Shown here: one piece after another, positions 8,298 through 21,256 of the stretch | How positions within the stretch are numbered: position 1 is the stretch's first letter | Layout: every line of letters starts with the position of its first letter | Assembly (NCBI GenBank): GCA_031267825.1 | Contig: JAIRYJ010000008.1 | Span: 1-64,000 of the forward strand | Direction of reading: 5' to 3' | From: Bifidobacteriaceae bacterium | Lineage (GTDB): Bacteria; Actinomycetota; Actinomycetes; Actinomycetales; WQXJ01 | DNA: 64,000 nucleotides | Translations under genes and position numbers: made by a program | The notes under the pieces: model-generated | Databases searched by the model: none | Told to the model about the DNA's origin: nothing | The model's input: only the letters and a program-made list of their open reading frames with translations

Positions 8298-9388
8298 ATC
8301 TTCTCCTTGCTGTAGAAAGGCAGTTTGGTGACAGTAAATTCGGCCATTTGGCCACGGATGGCGACTTGCAGAGCCGTTCCAGGGGCTGGTTCAGGGCCGG
8401 CCAGCGAGGCCAGAGCGATCAGGTAACCGAGTGTTGGTGAAAGCATGCCAGAAGTGATCTGGCCAACCTCCTGGCCGTCCAAAAACACCGGGTAACCCGC
8501 CCGGGCGGCCCGGCGGCCGACTCCCTTCAAGCCAACCAGATGCTTAGTGACTGGACGCCGTGCCAGGGCTGCCTTACCGACAAAATCAGCTTCCTTGGAA
8601 CGCAGGAAAGCGCCTTGGCCGCCCTCGGCCGGGGTTGTGTCACGGTCAAGCTCATGGCCGTACAACGGCATGGCGGCCTCCAGGCGCAACGAATCACGTG
8701 CCGCCAAACCGGCCAGCACCAATCCGAACGGCTGACCCACCCGGATCAGCAAGTCCCACAGTTCAAGGGCCGCTGGGCGTTCACAAGACACCTCGAAACC
8801 AGTTTCACCGGTGTAACCGGTGCGGGCCAAAATCACCTTGTGGCCTGCCAAAGTAGCCTCAGCCGCGCGGTAATATCCCAGGTCAGCGGCCTCTGGTAGG
8901 CCAGCCGCCGCCATCACTTGGGGGGAAGCTGGGCCCTGGACGGCGATCAGCCCGCGGTCCAGTGTTTGATCGGTCATTTCGGCCGCGAAACCGGTCAGGC
9001 GCTGGCTCAGGTTCTCAACCACAGCCTGCCGGTTACCGGCGTTCGCAATGATGAAGAACCGGTCCTGCCCGAGGCGGTAGACGATCAGATCATCAATGAT
9101 GCCGCCATCTGGTGCCAGGATCATCGAATAGGAGGCCCGCCCAATCGGCATAGCCGAATGATTACCCATCAAGGCGTAATTCAGTCCAGCGCCAGCCCCC
9201 GACCCGGTGATGGTTAGCTGCGCCATGTGCGACAAGTCAAACAGCCCGGCCGCCTGGCGCACGGCATGGTGTTCAGCTAGGTCAGAACCGAACCGTAAGG
9301 GCAGCAGCCAGCCACCAAAGTCAGTCAGGCCGGCGCCAGCGGCGCGGTGAGCTTGGTCAAGCGGCGAGAGCAATAGTTCGTTTAGCAC
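8294..9388 (-). CDS. gcvT: Glycine cleavage system T protein (aminomethyltransferase)
   Basis: This 364-aa aminomethyltransferase moves the methylene group from GcvH to tetrahydrofolate, releasing ammonia. The N-terminal LLLSPLDQAHRAAGAGLTDFGGW, FDLSHM, and the later ARTGYTGETGFE and LRLEAAMPLYGHELD are family hallmarks. It is the first gene of the three-gene operon. The upstream region shows no recognisable glycine riboswitch: it is a low-complexity CCCGGCCCAACC repeat. The start was chosen as the first ATG giving full N-terminal homology. Confidence 0.97.
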   Translation of the reverse strand: MLNELLLSPLDQAHRAAGAGLTDFGGWLLPLRFGSDLAEHHAVRQAAGLFDLSHMAQLTITGSGAGAGLNYALMGNHSAMPIGRASYSMILAPDGGIIDDLIVYRLGQDRFFIIANAGNRQAVVENLSQRLTGFAAEMTDQTLDRGLIAVQGPASPQVMAAAGLPEAADLGYYRAAEATLAGHKVILARTGYTGETGFEVSCERPAALELWDLLIRVGQPFGLVLAGLAARDSLRLEAAMPLYGHELDRDTTPAEGGQGAFLRSKEADFVGKAALARRPVTKHLVGLKGVGRRAARAGYPVFLDGQEVGQITSGMLSPTLGYLIALASLAGPEPAPGTALQVAIRGQMAEFTVTKLPFYSKEKI

Positions 9389-9477
9389 GCCTACACGCTA
9401 CCAACCACCACTCGGCGCTAAGGACGGCCCCGCCGGCTGCCATCACTGCCCGCCTACGATCGGTCCGCTACCTGGGC

Positions 9478-9568
9478 GTCAACCCGGCCCAACCAGGCCC
9501 GGCCCAACCCGGCCCAACCAGTCCCAGCCCCGACCCAGCCCGGCCCAACTAGGCCCGGCCCAACCGGC
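9478..9568. repeat. Degenerate CCCGGCCCAACCAGG tandem repeat
   Basis: Short units built from CCCGGCCCAACC, CCAGGCCCGGCCC and CCCAGCC repeat irregularly across ~90 bp between the tyrS stop and the gcvT start. Similar short-unit repeats with different sequences occupy other operon boundaries at 14640-14706, 22991-23120 and 27361-27415. No gene or clear promoter is visible inside. Confidence 0.6.
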
Positions 9569-9570
9569 CG

Positions 9571-10854
9571 TTAGGTATCTAGCCGGACAGCGGCTAGAGT
9601 CTTGCGGCCACGCCGCAGCAAAGCGAAACGGCCATGCATGAAGTCCGCCGCGACCAGCTTGGCCTCCGGGTCAGTCACTTTAACGTTGTTCAAGTAGACC
9701 CCGCCTGAAGCTAAAGTCCGCCGGGCAGCCCCACGCGACCGTTCCAAACCAGAACTCACCAGCGCGCCCACAATGCTCCAGTCAGCCTCACCGGGGCCAA
9801 TCGTGGCCGTTGGCAGGTCCGCCATGGCGGCCGCCAAAGTGGCGCTATCGAGCGACTCAAGCGAGCCGTTCCCGAAAAGCCCGGCGGCGGCATCGGACAC
9901 CTGGCGGGCGGCCTGTTCACCATGTACCAGTGACGTAACATCCCAAGCTAAAGCCCTCTGCGCCGCCCTATCTTGCGGCCGGTCAAGCATCTGACGGTCG
10001 AGCTCAGCCAACTCATCAAGCGGCCGGAAAGTAAAGATTTTGAGGTAGCCCGGAGCGTCAAGGTCATCCTGATTAAGCCAAAACTGGTAAAACGCGTACG
10101 GTGTGGTCATATCAGGGTCGAGCCAGACAGTGCCAGATTCGGTTTTACCGAACTTAGTGCCATCGGCTTTAGTGACCAGCGGCGTGGTGAAAGCATGAGC
10201 CGTCCCGGCGCCAGCTTTCCGGATTAGTTCAACACCGCCCAGCAGATTCCCCCACTGGTCATTACCGCCAGTCTGCAAAGTGCAACCGTAACGCCGGTTC
10301 AGTTCTAAGAAATCCATTGCCTGAAGCACTTGATAAGAAAACTCTGTGAAGGAAATACCTTGTTCGGAGGCGAGCCGCCGGGCGACAGTTTCTTTGGCCA
10401 ACATATTTGATAACCGGAAATGTTTCCCGACTCCGCGCAGCAGATCAATCGCACTCAATTGGCTGGTCCAATCCAAGTTGTTGACCATCCGGGCGGCGTA
10501 AGTGCCGCTGAAATCTAGTAAAGGTTCAATCTGCCGCCTGATCCGTTCAACCCAAGCGGCCACGACTGACGGGTCGTTCAGGGTTCGTTCGCCGGTCATT
10601 TTGGGATCACCAATCAGCCCGGTCGCCCCACCAACCAGAGCCAATGGGAGGTGTCCGGCCCGCTGCAGACGGCGCAAGGCCAGGATTTGGACCAGGTTGC
10701 CAATGTGCAGCGACGGCGCCGACGGATCAAAACCGCAATAGAACGTCACCGGGTCGGCCGCCAAATGTGCTTCCAGCGCACTCAGGCCAGTCGATTGGGC
10801 CACCAGGCCGCGTTGTTCAAGGGACCGCATGATCGGTTCAGTCGTTTTAGGCAC
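9571..10854 (-). CDS. tyrS: Tyrosine-tRNA ligase
   Basis: This 427-aa class I aminoacyl-tRNA synthetase charges tRNA-Tyr. The HIGH-type motif is PSAPSLHIGN (residues ~45-54), the tyrosine-binding region includes QVLQAMDFLELNRRYGC and GGNDQWGN, and the KMSKS equivalent is KFGKTES. A C-terminal S4 RNA-binding domain (LASGGVYLNNVKVTDPEAKL) completes the bacterial TyrS layout. No T-box leader is visible in the 55 nt upstream. Confidence 0.97.
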   Translation of the reverse strand: MPKTTEPIMRSLEQRGLVAQSTGLSALEAHLAADPVTFYCGFDPSAPSLHIGNLVQILALRRLQRAGHLPLALVGGATGLIGDPKMTGERTLNDPSVVAAWVERIRRQIEPLLDFSGTYAARMVNNLDWTSQLSAIDLLRGVGKHFRLSNMLAKETVARRLASEQGISFTEFSYQVLQAMDFLELNRRYGCTLQTGGNDQWGNLLGGVELIRKAGAGTAHAFTTPLVTKADGTKFGKTESGTVWLDPDMTTPYAFYQFWLNQDDLDAPGYLKIFTFRPLDELAELDRQMLDRPQDRAAQRALAWDVTSLVHGEQAARQVSDAAAGLFGNGSLESLDSATLAAAMADLPTATIGPGEADWSIVGALVSSGLERSRGAARRTLASGGVYLNNVKVTDPEAKLVAADFMHGRFALLRRGRKTLAAVRLDT

Positions 10855-10909
10855 GCGCTCTATTGTGGCCTACCGATGGACGATGCCGCCCCACTAGCTT
10901 GTCAGCCCG

Positions 10910-14245
<3,336 letters not shown>

Positions 14246-14254
14246 CAGGGTGGA

Positions 14255-14476
14255 TCAGGCGGAAGCCGCCTTGCGCCTGCCGTAGCGCGCCTCGAAACGG
14301 GCGACCCGGCCGCCGGTGTCCAGAATCTTCTGCTTCCCGGTATAGAACGGATGGCAAGCCGAGCAAACATCAGCGTTAATCACGCCGGAACGTTTAGTCG
14401 AACGTGTCTCGAAGGTGTTTCCGCAAGTGCAGGTCACCGTGGTGGCCCGATATGGCGGATGAATGTCTTTCTTCAT
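14255..14476 (-). CDS. rpmE: 50S ribosomal protein L31
   Basis: This is a 73-aa L31 of the zinc-binding (C+) type, with cysteines at 16, 18, 38 and 41 (VTCTCGNTF ... [14 protein letters not shown]). The C-terminal [12 protein letters not shown] is usual. A strong AGGAGAGAT ribosome site precedes the ATG. It forms a unit with prfA. Confidence 0.96.
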   Translation of the reverse strand: MKKDIHPPYRATTVTCTCGNTFETRSTKRSGVINADVCSACHPFYTGKQKILDTGGRVARFEARYGRRKAASA

Positions 14477-14709
14477 GATCTCTCCTTAGTTCTGGTTCCG
14501 GGTCGCCAGCTTGAGCCAACGTGAACCGGAACACCTCAGGTATTGTGCCAGAACACACCAGGGCGCCGCCTTATTCCCTGGCCAGAACTCCGGGTTAACT
14601 TTCGCCCGATGCCGTCCACATCAGTTTCGCTCAACCATTCGTCCCAGCTCAGCTCAGCCCGTCCAGTCGGTCCTAGCTCGGCTCGGCCCGACTCAGCCCG
14701 GCTCAGCGG
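14477..14709. other. rho-rpmE spacer with short tandem repeats
   Basis: This gene-free spacer lies between rho and rpmE. Positions 14640-14706 consist of CAGCTCAGCTCAGCCC / CTCGGCTCGGCCCGACTCAGC repeats. A perfect GATGCCGTCC motif lies at 14608-14617, within the longer phrase CCCGATGCCGTCCACATC. That phrase is nearly repeated in another intergenic region at 25982-25998. Confidence 0.5.
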
Positions 14710-16572
14710 TTAGGGGATGTCCGGCGTGGTTTTGTTGACTTGAAGCAGAAACTCCGCATTAGAACTGGTCTTACGCAGCCTCTCAAGCAGCAATTCGATG
14801 GCTTGTTGCTGATCCAAAGCGCTCAACACCCGGCGCAACTTCCAGTTGATCTTCAATTCGTCTGGCCGGATCAACCATTCTTCGCGCCGAGTGCCAGAAG
14901 CATCAACATCAACCGCCGGATAGATTCGCTTATCGGCCAGGCCACGCGACAACCGTAACTCCATGTTGCCGGTGCCTTTGAATTCCTCAAAGATCACCTC
15001 ATCCATCTTCGAGCCGGTCTCTACCAGGGCGGTCGCCAAAATAGTCAACGAGCCGCCGCCTTCAATGTTGCGTGCCGCGCCAAAGAACTTCTTCGGCGGG
15101 TAGAGGGCGGACGAATCAACACCACCGGACAAAATCCGTCCTGAAGCCGGTGCGGCCAGGTTGTAAGCCCGGCCTAGGCGGGTGATCCCATCAAGCAGGA
15201 TCACCACGTCGTGACCTAGTTCGACCAGTCGTTTGGCCCGCTCAATCGACAATTCGGCAACGATCGTGTGATCCGACGGCGGCCGGTCAAAGGTTGACGA
15301 AATAACCTCACCTTTGACTGAACGTTCAAAGTCGGTGACTTCCTCCGGGCGTTCCTCAACTAACACCACCATCAGGTGAACTTCAGGGTTGTTAGTTGTG
15401 ATGGCGTTGGCGATGGCCTGCATGATCATTGTTTTGCCCGCTTTCGGTGGCGAAACGATCAAACCACGCTGACCTTTACCAATCGGGCTGACCAAGTCAA
15501 TCACCCGGGTTGTGAGGTTCTCCGCGGTGGTCTCCAAACGTAGGCGTTCCTGCGGGTAGAGCGGCGTCAAACTAGCGAACTCTTTACGGCCACGGGCTTC
15601 TTCTGGGCTCATGCCGTTGACTGAATCAAGCCGAGCGAGAGCTTTGTATTTCTGCTGGCGGGGTTGATGTTCACCGTCGCGCGGCTGACGCACGGCGCCA
15701 ACAATGGCGTCACCTTCACGCAGACCAGCTTTGCGGACCTGGCCAAGCGACACGTAAACATCGTTCGGACCAGGCAGATAGCCTGAAGTGCGGACAAAGG
15801 CGTAGTTTTCCATGACGTCAAGGATTCCGGCGACCGGTACAAGGACGTCATCTTCTTGGATTTCGATTTCTTCCATCGTTGAGACGTCACCGCCGCGCTG
15901 GCGGACTTTCCGGTCACGGTAACGTTCACGCCGGCCCCGGCGCCGTCCGGAACGGTCCTCTTCGTCAGACAAACTGGTTTGGCGTGTCTGGCTTTGAGTC
16001 TTACCGGGTGAACCGTTTGAGCCGCGATCAGACCCACCTGAGTCACTAGCTGAGCGTTCACCGCGCCGGTCATCGCCTGTCTCACCGCCCTGGCCGTCTG
16101 GTGGGCCAGCCGCCGCCCCAGCCCGCCGTGGACGCCGTTCGCCTCTGACCGACTCAAGGTCAAGCCTGATCAGGCTGGCCGCCTCAGCCGCCCGGGCGGC
16201 CCGTTCAGCCGGGTTAAGCTCATCTGACCGCCGCGGGCGGCGTGAAGTTTCTGGTTCGTCCTGCCATTGGCTGGATGAATCGTCGTCTGACCGGCCCGGC
16301 CCTGCTCCAGGTTGATCTTTGGCTGGCAAGTTGGAAGCGGTTTTAGTTTTCGCCCGGCCAGATTTCTTAGCTGGAGCGGCGCTCGGCGCGGCCGCCTCCG
16401 GGCTGACCGCTGGGCTTGTCCCGCCCGCCTGGTGGCCACCGCCAATAGCGCTGACCAACTCGGCTTTACGCATACGCGATACGCCTTTGATTCCCATCGA
16501 TGTGGCAATGGCCTGCAGTTCGGCTAGACGCATGGCTGCCAGCGTGGACGGCTTAACGTTTGTGGTTGTCAC
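14710..16572 (-). CDS. rho: Transcription termination factor Rho
   Basis: This 620-aa hexameric RNA helicase ends transcription of untranslated RNA. It has an N-terminal SAP-like Rho_N domain ([17 protein letters not shown]). An Arg/Gly/Ser/Asp-rich insertion of ~170 residues, typical of actinobacterial Rho, precedes the cold-shock-like RNA-binding domain ([20 protein letters not shown]). The ATPase core follows with Walker [11 protein letters not shown], Walker [12 protein letters not shown] and the Q-loop/R-loop segment [16 protein letters not shown]. It is transcribed ahead of rpmE-prfA-argH with a 233-bp gap. Confidence 0.97.
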   Translation of the reverse strand: MTTTNVKPSTLAAMRLAELQAIATSMGIKGVSRMRKAELVSAIGGGHQAGGTSPAVSPEAAAPSAAPAKKSGRAKTKTASNLPAKDQPGAGPGRSDDDSSSQWQDEPETSRRPRRSDELNPAERAARAAEAASLIRLDLESVRGERRPRRAGAAAGPPDGQGGETGDDRRGERSASDSGGSDRGSNGSPGKTQSQTRQTSLSDEEDRSGRRRGRRERYRDRKVRQRGGDVSTMEEIEIQEDDVLVPVAGILDVMENYAFVRTSGYLPGPNDVYVSLGQVRKAGLREGDAIVGAVRQPRDGEHQPRQQKYKALARLDSVNGMSPEEARGRKEFASLTPLYPQERLRLETTAENLTTRVIDLVSPIGKGQRGLIVSPPKAGKTMIMQAIANAITTNNPEVHLMVVLVEERPEEVTDFERSVKGEVISSTFDRPPSDHTIVAELSIERAKRLVELGHDVVILLDGITRLGRAYNLAAPASGRILSGGVDSSALYPPKKFFGAARNIEGGGSLTILATALVETGSKMDEVIFEEFKGTGNMELRLSRGLADKRIYPAVDVDASGTRREEWLIRPDELKINWKLRRVLSALDQQQAIELLLERLRKTSSNAEFLLQVNKTTPDIP

Positions 16573-16748
16573 GAATGAACCTTAATCTGTCGGTTGGCGG
16601 ATCCGCTGTATGCGTCACAAAGCGTCAGCAACGGAGATCCAGGATTGAGCGGCGGCTCAGCGCATGTCCTTCAGGCCTGGCAGCCCGCTCAAGCCGAAAT
16701 AGTAGCACCCCGGCCCCTAAACAGGCCAAGACACGGCCGACCGGCTGG

Positions 16749-17483
16749 TTAACCGGTTTCGCCTTGGCGCAACAGCTCCGGCAAACCGTTGACCACCAGA
16801 CCCGCCCCGGCCCGGCGCAAAGCTTCCCGTCCAACACCCCGGTCAACCCCAACTACCAGGCCAAATCCTCCGGCCCGGCCCGCCTCGACACCAGAGATCG
16901 CATCCTCAATGACGACCGCCTGGCTTGGTTCGGTGCCTAAACGTCTAGCGGCGTAAAGATAAGTTTCAGGTGACGGTTTACCGGCCAGGCCCTCAGCCGC
17001 CGCCAGCCAGCCATCAACCACCAGCTCGAACCAGTCAAGCAGACCAGCCACCCGCAAAACAGCCACCGCGTTGTTCGATGATGACACCACCGCTAAGCCT
17101 TTACCGGCAGTTGTCAAAACCTCCAACAGATCAGCCGTGCCAGGATATGGTTCAAGCCGCCCTAAAGCCAGGAGACGCTCAAACTCGGCGTTTTTCAAGT
17201 TGCCGAGCGCCCCAACTGTGCCCTCACCTGGCGCGTCTTGAGGAGATCCGCTCGGTAGGTCAAGGTCGCGTGAAGCCAGCACGCTGGCGACACCTTCAAA
17301 CCGTGGTTTGCCGTCGATATAGCGGAAGTAGTCGTCTTCGCTGTACGGCCGGGTCACGCCGCGTCGGGTAAAAAAGGCGCCGATGACGTCCGCCCAAGCT
17401 TGGCGGTGAATCGCGGCAGTCGGCGTCAACACGCCATCCAGGTCAAATAGCCAGGCTTCAAGTCCTGTCCATGGCAGTTTCAA
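16749..17483 (-). CDS. HAD-family phosphatase, beta-phosphoglucomutase-like
   Basis: This 244-aa haloacid-dehalogenase hydrolase has motif I FDLDGVLTP (nucleophile D14, D16), motif II VVSSSN, motif III lysine in AGKPSPETY, and motif IV VIEDAISGVEAGRAG. The cap domain and the sequence style match beta-phosphoglucomutase and related trehalose/kojibiose utilisation phosphatases. The substrate cannot be decided from sequence. It lies 45 nt after thrB in the same direction and could be read through from the threonine genes. Confidence 0.85.
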   Translation of the reverse strand: MKLPWTGLEAWLFDLDGVLTPTAAIHRQAWADVIGAFFTRRGVTRPYSEDDYFRYIDGKPRFEGVASVLASRDLDLPSGSPQDAPGEGTVGALGNLKNAEFERLLALGRLEPYPGTADLLEVLTTAGKGLAVVSSSNNAVAVLRVAGLLDWFELVVDGWLAAAEGLAGKPSPETYLYAARRLGTEPSQAVVIEDAISGVEAGRAGGFGLVVGVDRGVGREALRRAGAGLVVNGLPELLRQGETG

Positions 17484-17528
17484 AGTGGTCCTGTCTTTTT
17501 CTTGGGCGGCGGGGAGCTGTTCGTCAGC

Positions 17529-18446
17529 CTAAGCCGGTTCCGGCGGCGGGGCGTCAACCCGCGTCACCGTACCACCAGTTGCGGCTATGCCGACGGCGGT
17601 CCAGCGCCAACCGGCCGGTTCTGGGACTTCAGCCGGATCAGTTGTTAGCACCAGCACAGCCGGTCCAGCACCTGAGGTGACAGCGGCGAACCCAGATACG
17701 CGTAACCGGGCCACCAGTCCAGCGGTTTGTGGCATCACATCCGCCCGGTAAGGCTGATGTAGACGGTCCTCAGTCGCCTCCAACAGCAGCGACGGATCAG
17801 ACCCCAAAGCATGAACCAGCAAAGCCGACCGGGCCAAATTGAAAGCCGCGTCACGGAACGGAACCCGTTGCGGCAAAGCCGCCCGCGCCACCGATGTGGC
17901 GACCGACGAATCAGGCACCAGCAGAACCAGGCGAATGTCCGGGTGCAAAGCTAACCGGGCCGCCCGGGGCGGCTCTGATCCTTCGCCAGTCCAAGCGATA
18001 GTCGCCCCACCCAACACAGCCGGGGCGGCGTTATCAGGGTGGCCTTCAAAATCCGCCGCCAAATGAAACACCCGGCCCGCGTTCATAACCGATGGCACCT
18101 GAATCAACCCGCGGGCGATCAAAGCGCCAGTCACCACAGCCGCGGCCGACGATCCCAAACCCTTACCTTGCGGGATGGCGTTCAAACAATCCAGTTCCAA
18201 GCCAACCGGTGGCGCCCCAGCGATCTCCAACGCCCGGTGAGCCGCCCGGATAACCAGATGCCGCTCATCGCGCGGCAAGGTGGCGGCCCCCTCCCCCCGG
18301 ATACGGACCTCACTCGGACCAGGCACCGCCCTGGCGGTGACCTGATCCCACAAGTCCAACGCCAAACCGAGCGAATCGAAGCCGGGCCCCAGATTAGCGC
18401 TCGTCGCGGGCACCCTGACCAGCACCCGGTCGGCAGTGAACCTCAC
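17529..18446 (-). CDS. thrB: Homoserine kinase
   Basis: This 305-aa GHMP-family kinase phosphorylates homoserine on the route to threonine. The N-terminal VRVPATSANLGPGFDSLGLALDL and the ATP-binding loop IPQGKGLGSSAAAV are diagnostic. It follows hom by 5 nt, and together they form the homoserine branch. No thrC is present in the window. Confidence 0.96.
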   Translation of the reverse strand: MRFTADRVLVRVPATSANLGPGFDSLGLALDLWDQVTARAVPGPSEVRIRGEGAATLPRDERHLVIRAAHRALEIAGAPPVGLELDCLNAIPQGKGLGSSAAAVVTGALIARGLIQVPSVMNAGRVFHLAADFEGHPDNAAPAVLGGATIAWTGEGSEPPRAARLALHPDIRLVLLVPDSSVATSVARAALPQRVPFRDAAFNLARSALLVHALGSDPSLLLEATEDRLHQPYRADVMPQTAGLVARLRVSGFAAVTSGAGPAVLVLTTDPAEVPEPAGWRWTAVGIAATGGTVTRVDAPPPEPA

Positions 18447-18451
18447 GGCAC

Positions 18452-19759
18452 CTACTCCCCTTCAACCCGGATCACACCCGCCACGGCGACAACCGTGGCC
18501 TCATCTGACAGGTCAGCTACCACCCGGCCAAGAGCGGTCTCCGGCGCTTTATGTGTCACCACTGTTAAAGTCGCCAAATCAACCCCATTAGCTCCATCCC
18601 CAGCCGTTTGCCGGACCGTCTCAATTGAAACAGCATGACTGGCGAAAACCTTTGACACACCAGCCAGCACACCAGGTTGATCCCGCACCAGCAAACGGAT
18701 CTGCAAACGTGTAACAGCCTGGCCAGCGGGCAGCACCGGTAAACCCAAATAAACCGATTCGCCCGGCCCTAATCCACCAGTCAGGCGGTGACGCGCGACC
18801 GTCACCAAGTCACCTACCACAGCCGACGAAGTCGGACGCCCCCCTGCGCCGCGGCCATAAAACATCAGCTCACCAGCCGCTTCAGCCTCAACATAAATCG
18901 CGTTGAAAACTCCCCGAACTGAAGCCAAAGGATGCTTCCGCGGCACCAAAGCCGGATGAACCCGAACAATCACCCCTTCACTGCCACGCCGTTCAGCGAT
19001 CGCCAACAACTTCACAACATGCCCAGTAGCCCGCGCCGCGACTATGTCATCCAACGTCAGGTGACTGATCCCCTGACGTGAAACAGCGTCAACCGGCACC
19101 CTGGTATGAAAAGCCGAAGAAGCCAAAATGGCGGCCTTCGAAGCCGCGTCAAAGCCTTCAACATCGGCCGTCGGATCAGCCTCGGCATAACCAAGTTCCT
19201 GCGCTTGGCGCAACACCTCAGCGAAACCCAAGCCCTCAGTTGTCATCCGATCCAAGACATAGTTAGTCGTGCCGTTAACGATCCCCAATATGCGGGTGAT
19301 CGTGTCACCAGCCAGCGATTCACGGATCGGGCGCAAGATTGGAATAGCGCCCCCAACCGCCGCCTCAAAATAGATTTCCACCCCGGCCGAACGGGCGGCA
19401 TCGTACAACTCAGGGCCATGCGACCCAAGCAGCGCCTTATTGGCTGTAACGACCGACGCCCCAGCTTCAAAAGCCGCCAAAATCGCGCTACGGGCCGGTT
19501 CAATACCACCAATCAGTTCAACCACAATGTCCGCCTGACGGGCCAAACCGGTCGCGTCATCAGTCAAATAAGCCGGATCAAGCTCCTGCCACAGCCCAGT
19601 TTCAGCTGGATCCTTGACCGCCACGCCAACCAGTTCAAGCGGCGCCCCGGCCCTCCAAGCCAGATCAGAAGCTGATTCTTGCAGCAGGCGGATCACTTGG
19701 CGGCCAACGGTGCCACAACCAAGCACAGCGACACGGATTGGGGCCTGAGATGAACTCAA
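18452..19759 (-). CDS. hom: Homoserine dehydrogenase
   Basis: This 435-aa enzyme reduces aspartate semialdehyde to homoserine with NAD(P)H. The Rossmann motif is VAVLGCGTVGRQV. The catalytic region has ANKALLGSHG, GIVNGTTNYVLDRM and ADPTADVEGFDAASK. A C-terminal ACT domain (LRLLVRDQPGVLAGVSKVFASHAVSIE-type segment, residues ~350-435) suggests feedback control by threonine, as in other actinobacteria. The order lysA-hom-thrB follows the classic actinobacterial cluster. Confidence 0.97.
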   Translation of the reverse strand: MSSSQAPIRVAVLGCGTVGRQVIRLLQESASDLAWRAGAPLELVGVAVKDPAETGLWQELDPAYLTDDATGLARQADIVVELIGGIEPARSAILAAFEAGASVVTANKALLGSHGPELYDAARSAGVEIYFEAAVGGAIPILRPIRESLAGDTITRILGIVNGTTNYVLDRMTTEGLGFAEVLRQAQELGYAEADPTADVEGFDAASKAAILASSAFHTRVPVDAVSRQGISHLTLDDIVAARATGHVVKLLAIAERRGSEGVIVRVHPALVPRKHPLASVRGVFNAIYVEAEAAGELMFYGRGAGGRPTSSAVVGDLVTVARHRLTGGLGPGESVYLGLPVLPAGQAVTRLQIRLLVRDQPGVLAGVSKVFASHAVSIETVRQTAGDGANGVDLATLTVVTHKAPETALGRVVADLSDEATVVAVAGVIRVEGE

Positions 19760-19838
19760 TCGAACTCCTCAAAATCGGGTGGAAAATCTGGCAAACCGCC
19801 ACGATGCCAAACCAACCGGCGCAGCGGCCAATCCAAGC

Positions 19839-21254
19839 CTACGCGCCCGTATCACGAGCCAGCAGATCGGTCATAGTTTCGCGGCGCACCAAAACCTCAA
19901 CCCGCCCATCACGTACAGCCACCACCGGCGGGCGTGGCACCTGGTTGTAGTTTGAGGCCATGGCATGGCAGTAAGCGCCAGTCACCGGCACCGCCAGAAT
20001 GTCACCGGACGTGATATCGGCCGGCAAATACTCATCCTGAACCACAATGTCACCTGATTCACAATGAACACCCACCACCCGGGCAAGGCGCGGAGCGGCC
20101 AGTGACCGGCGCGAAGCTAACGTAGCTGAATATTCGGCACCATAAAGAGCTGTCCGGATATTATCTGACATGCCGCCATCAACTGACACATAAAGCCGAC
20201 TCAACCCGTTAGCTAAACTGACCGGTTTGACCACACCAACGGTGTACAAGGTCAAACCCGACGGCCCGGCGATCGCCCGGCCCGGTTCAACTGTGACATG
20301 CGGTGGTCTAATACCGGCGTCATTACACTCGCTTTCAACCGCGGCCGCCATTCGGCTAGCCAGTTCAGCGGCCGGCAACGGGTCATGACCGGTTGTGTAA
20401 GCCACCCCAAAACCGCCACCCAAACCAAGCTCAGTTAGCGGCTGACCAGTTCCCCGTTCAACTTGGGCGGTCAACCTGACCAGCCGTTGAACAGCTTGTT
20501 GAAAAGCCGCCGTGTCAAAAATCTGCGAACCAATATGTGAATGAACACCTTTCAGTTCAAGCCCAGGAGCGTTCAACGTCCGGTGAACCGCTTCCAAAGC
20601 TGAACCGTCAGCCACCGCCAAACCAAACTTTTGATCCTCATGTGAGGTCGCGATGAACTCGTGAGTGTGAGCTTCAATGCCGATCGAACACCGCAACATC
20701 ACCGCCGGGCGGACGCCCACCTCCGCCGCTAAACGGGCGACCTGATCAATTTCTGGCAGTGAATCAATCACAATCAAACCAACACCGATCCGCAAAGCTT
20801 GACGCAAAGCGTTGTCCGATTTGTTTGAACCATGAAAAGTAATCCGCTCCGGGGCGATCCCTCCCCGCGACACCACTTCCAGTTCACCGCCTGAACAAAC
20901 ATCAACCGACAAGCCATCCTCAGCCAGCCATCTGGCGATCTTTACGCTGATCAGCGCTTTGGCGGCATAGTGGACAGTGGCTCCGCCCAACTGAGCGAAG
21001 GCCCGTTCAAACTCGGTCTTAAACTCGGCTGCCCGGGCCCGGAAATCAACCTCATCAACCACATAAGCCGGCGTCCCAACCTGGCGGACCACTTCACCAA
21101 CCGGCAGGCCACCAACCTGAAGGACGGCATCGTCCAACTTATGGGCCGTCCTGGGCCAAAGTGGCCCCAGCAAAGCGTTGACATCTTGTGGCACCTCCAG
21201 CCAAGAAGGCGCCGGAATCTGGGCGTGAAGCGCGCCAGCCTCATGAGTTGGCAT
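19839..21254 (-). CDS. lysA: Diaminopimelate decarboxylase
   Basis: This 471-aa PLP enzyme makes lysine from meso-diaminopimelate. The PLP lysine lies in HYAAKALISVKI; other hallmarks are DVCSGGELEVV, HSHIGSQIFD, the glycine-rich GLGGGFGVAY, VEPGRAIAGPSG, and the C-terminal SGDILAVPVTGAYCHAMASNYN. It starts 2 nt after the argS stop, so argS and lysA are clearly one transcript, as in corynebacteria and relatives. Confidence 0.97.
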   Translation of the reverse strand: MPTHEAGALHAQIPAPSWLEVPQDVNALLGPLWPRTAHKLDDAVLQVGGLPVGEVVRQVGTPAYVVDEVDFRARAAEFKTEFERAFAQLGGATVHYAAKALISVKIARWLAEDGLSVDVCSGGELEVVSRGGIAPERITFHGSNKSDNALRQALRIGVGLIVIDSLPEIDQVARLAAEVGVRPAVMLRCSIGIEAHTHEFIATSHEDQKFGLAVADGSALEAVHRTLNAPGLELKGVHSHIGSQIFDTAAFQQAVQRLVRLTAQVERGTGQPLTELGLGGGFGVAYTTGHDPLPAAELASRMAAAVESECNDAGIRPPHVTVEPGRAIAGPSGLTLYTVGVVKPVSLANGLSRLYVSVDGGMSDNIRTALYGAEYSATLASRRSLAAPRLARVVGVHCESGDIVVQDEYLPADITSGDILAVPVTGAYCHAMASNYNQVPRPPVVAVRDGRVEVLVRRETMTDLLARDTGA

Positions 21255-21256
21255 GG

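Noticed and set aside
9389-9570. Glycine riboswitch before gcvT
   Set aside because: The expected conserved glycine aptamer sequence is absent; the region is a short tandem repeat.
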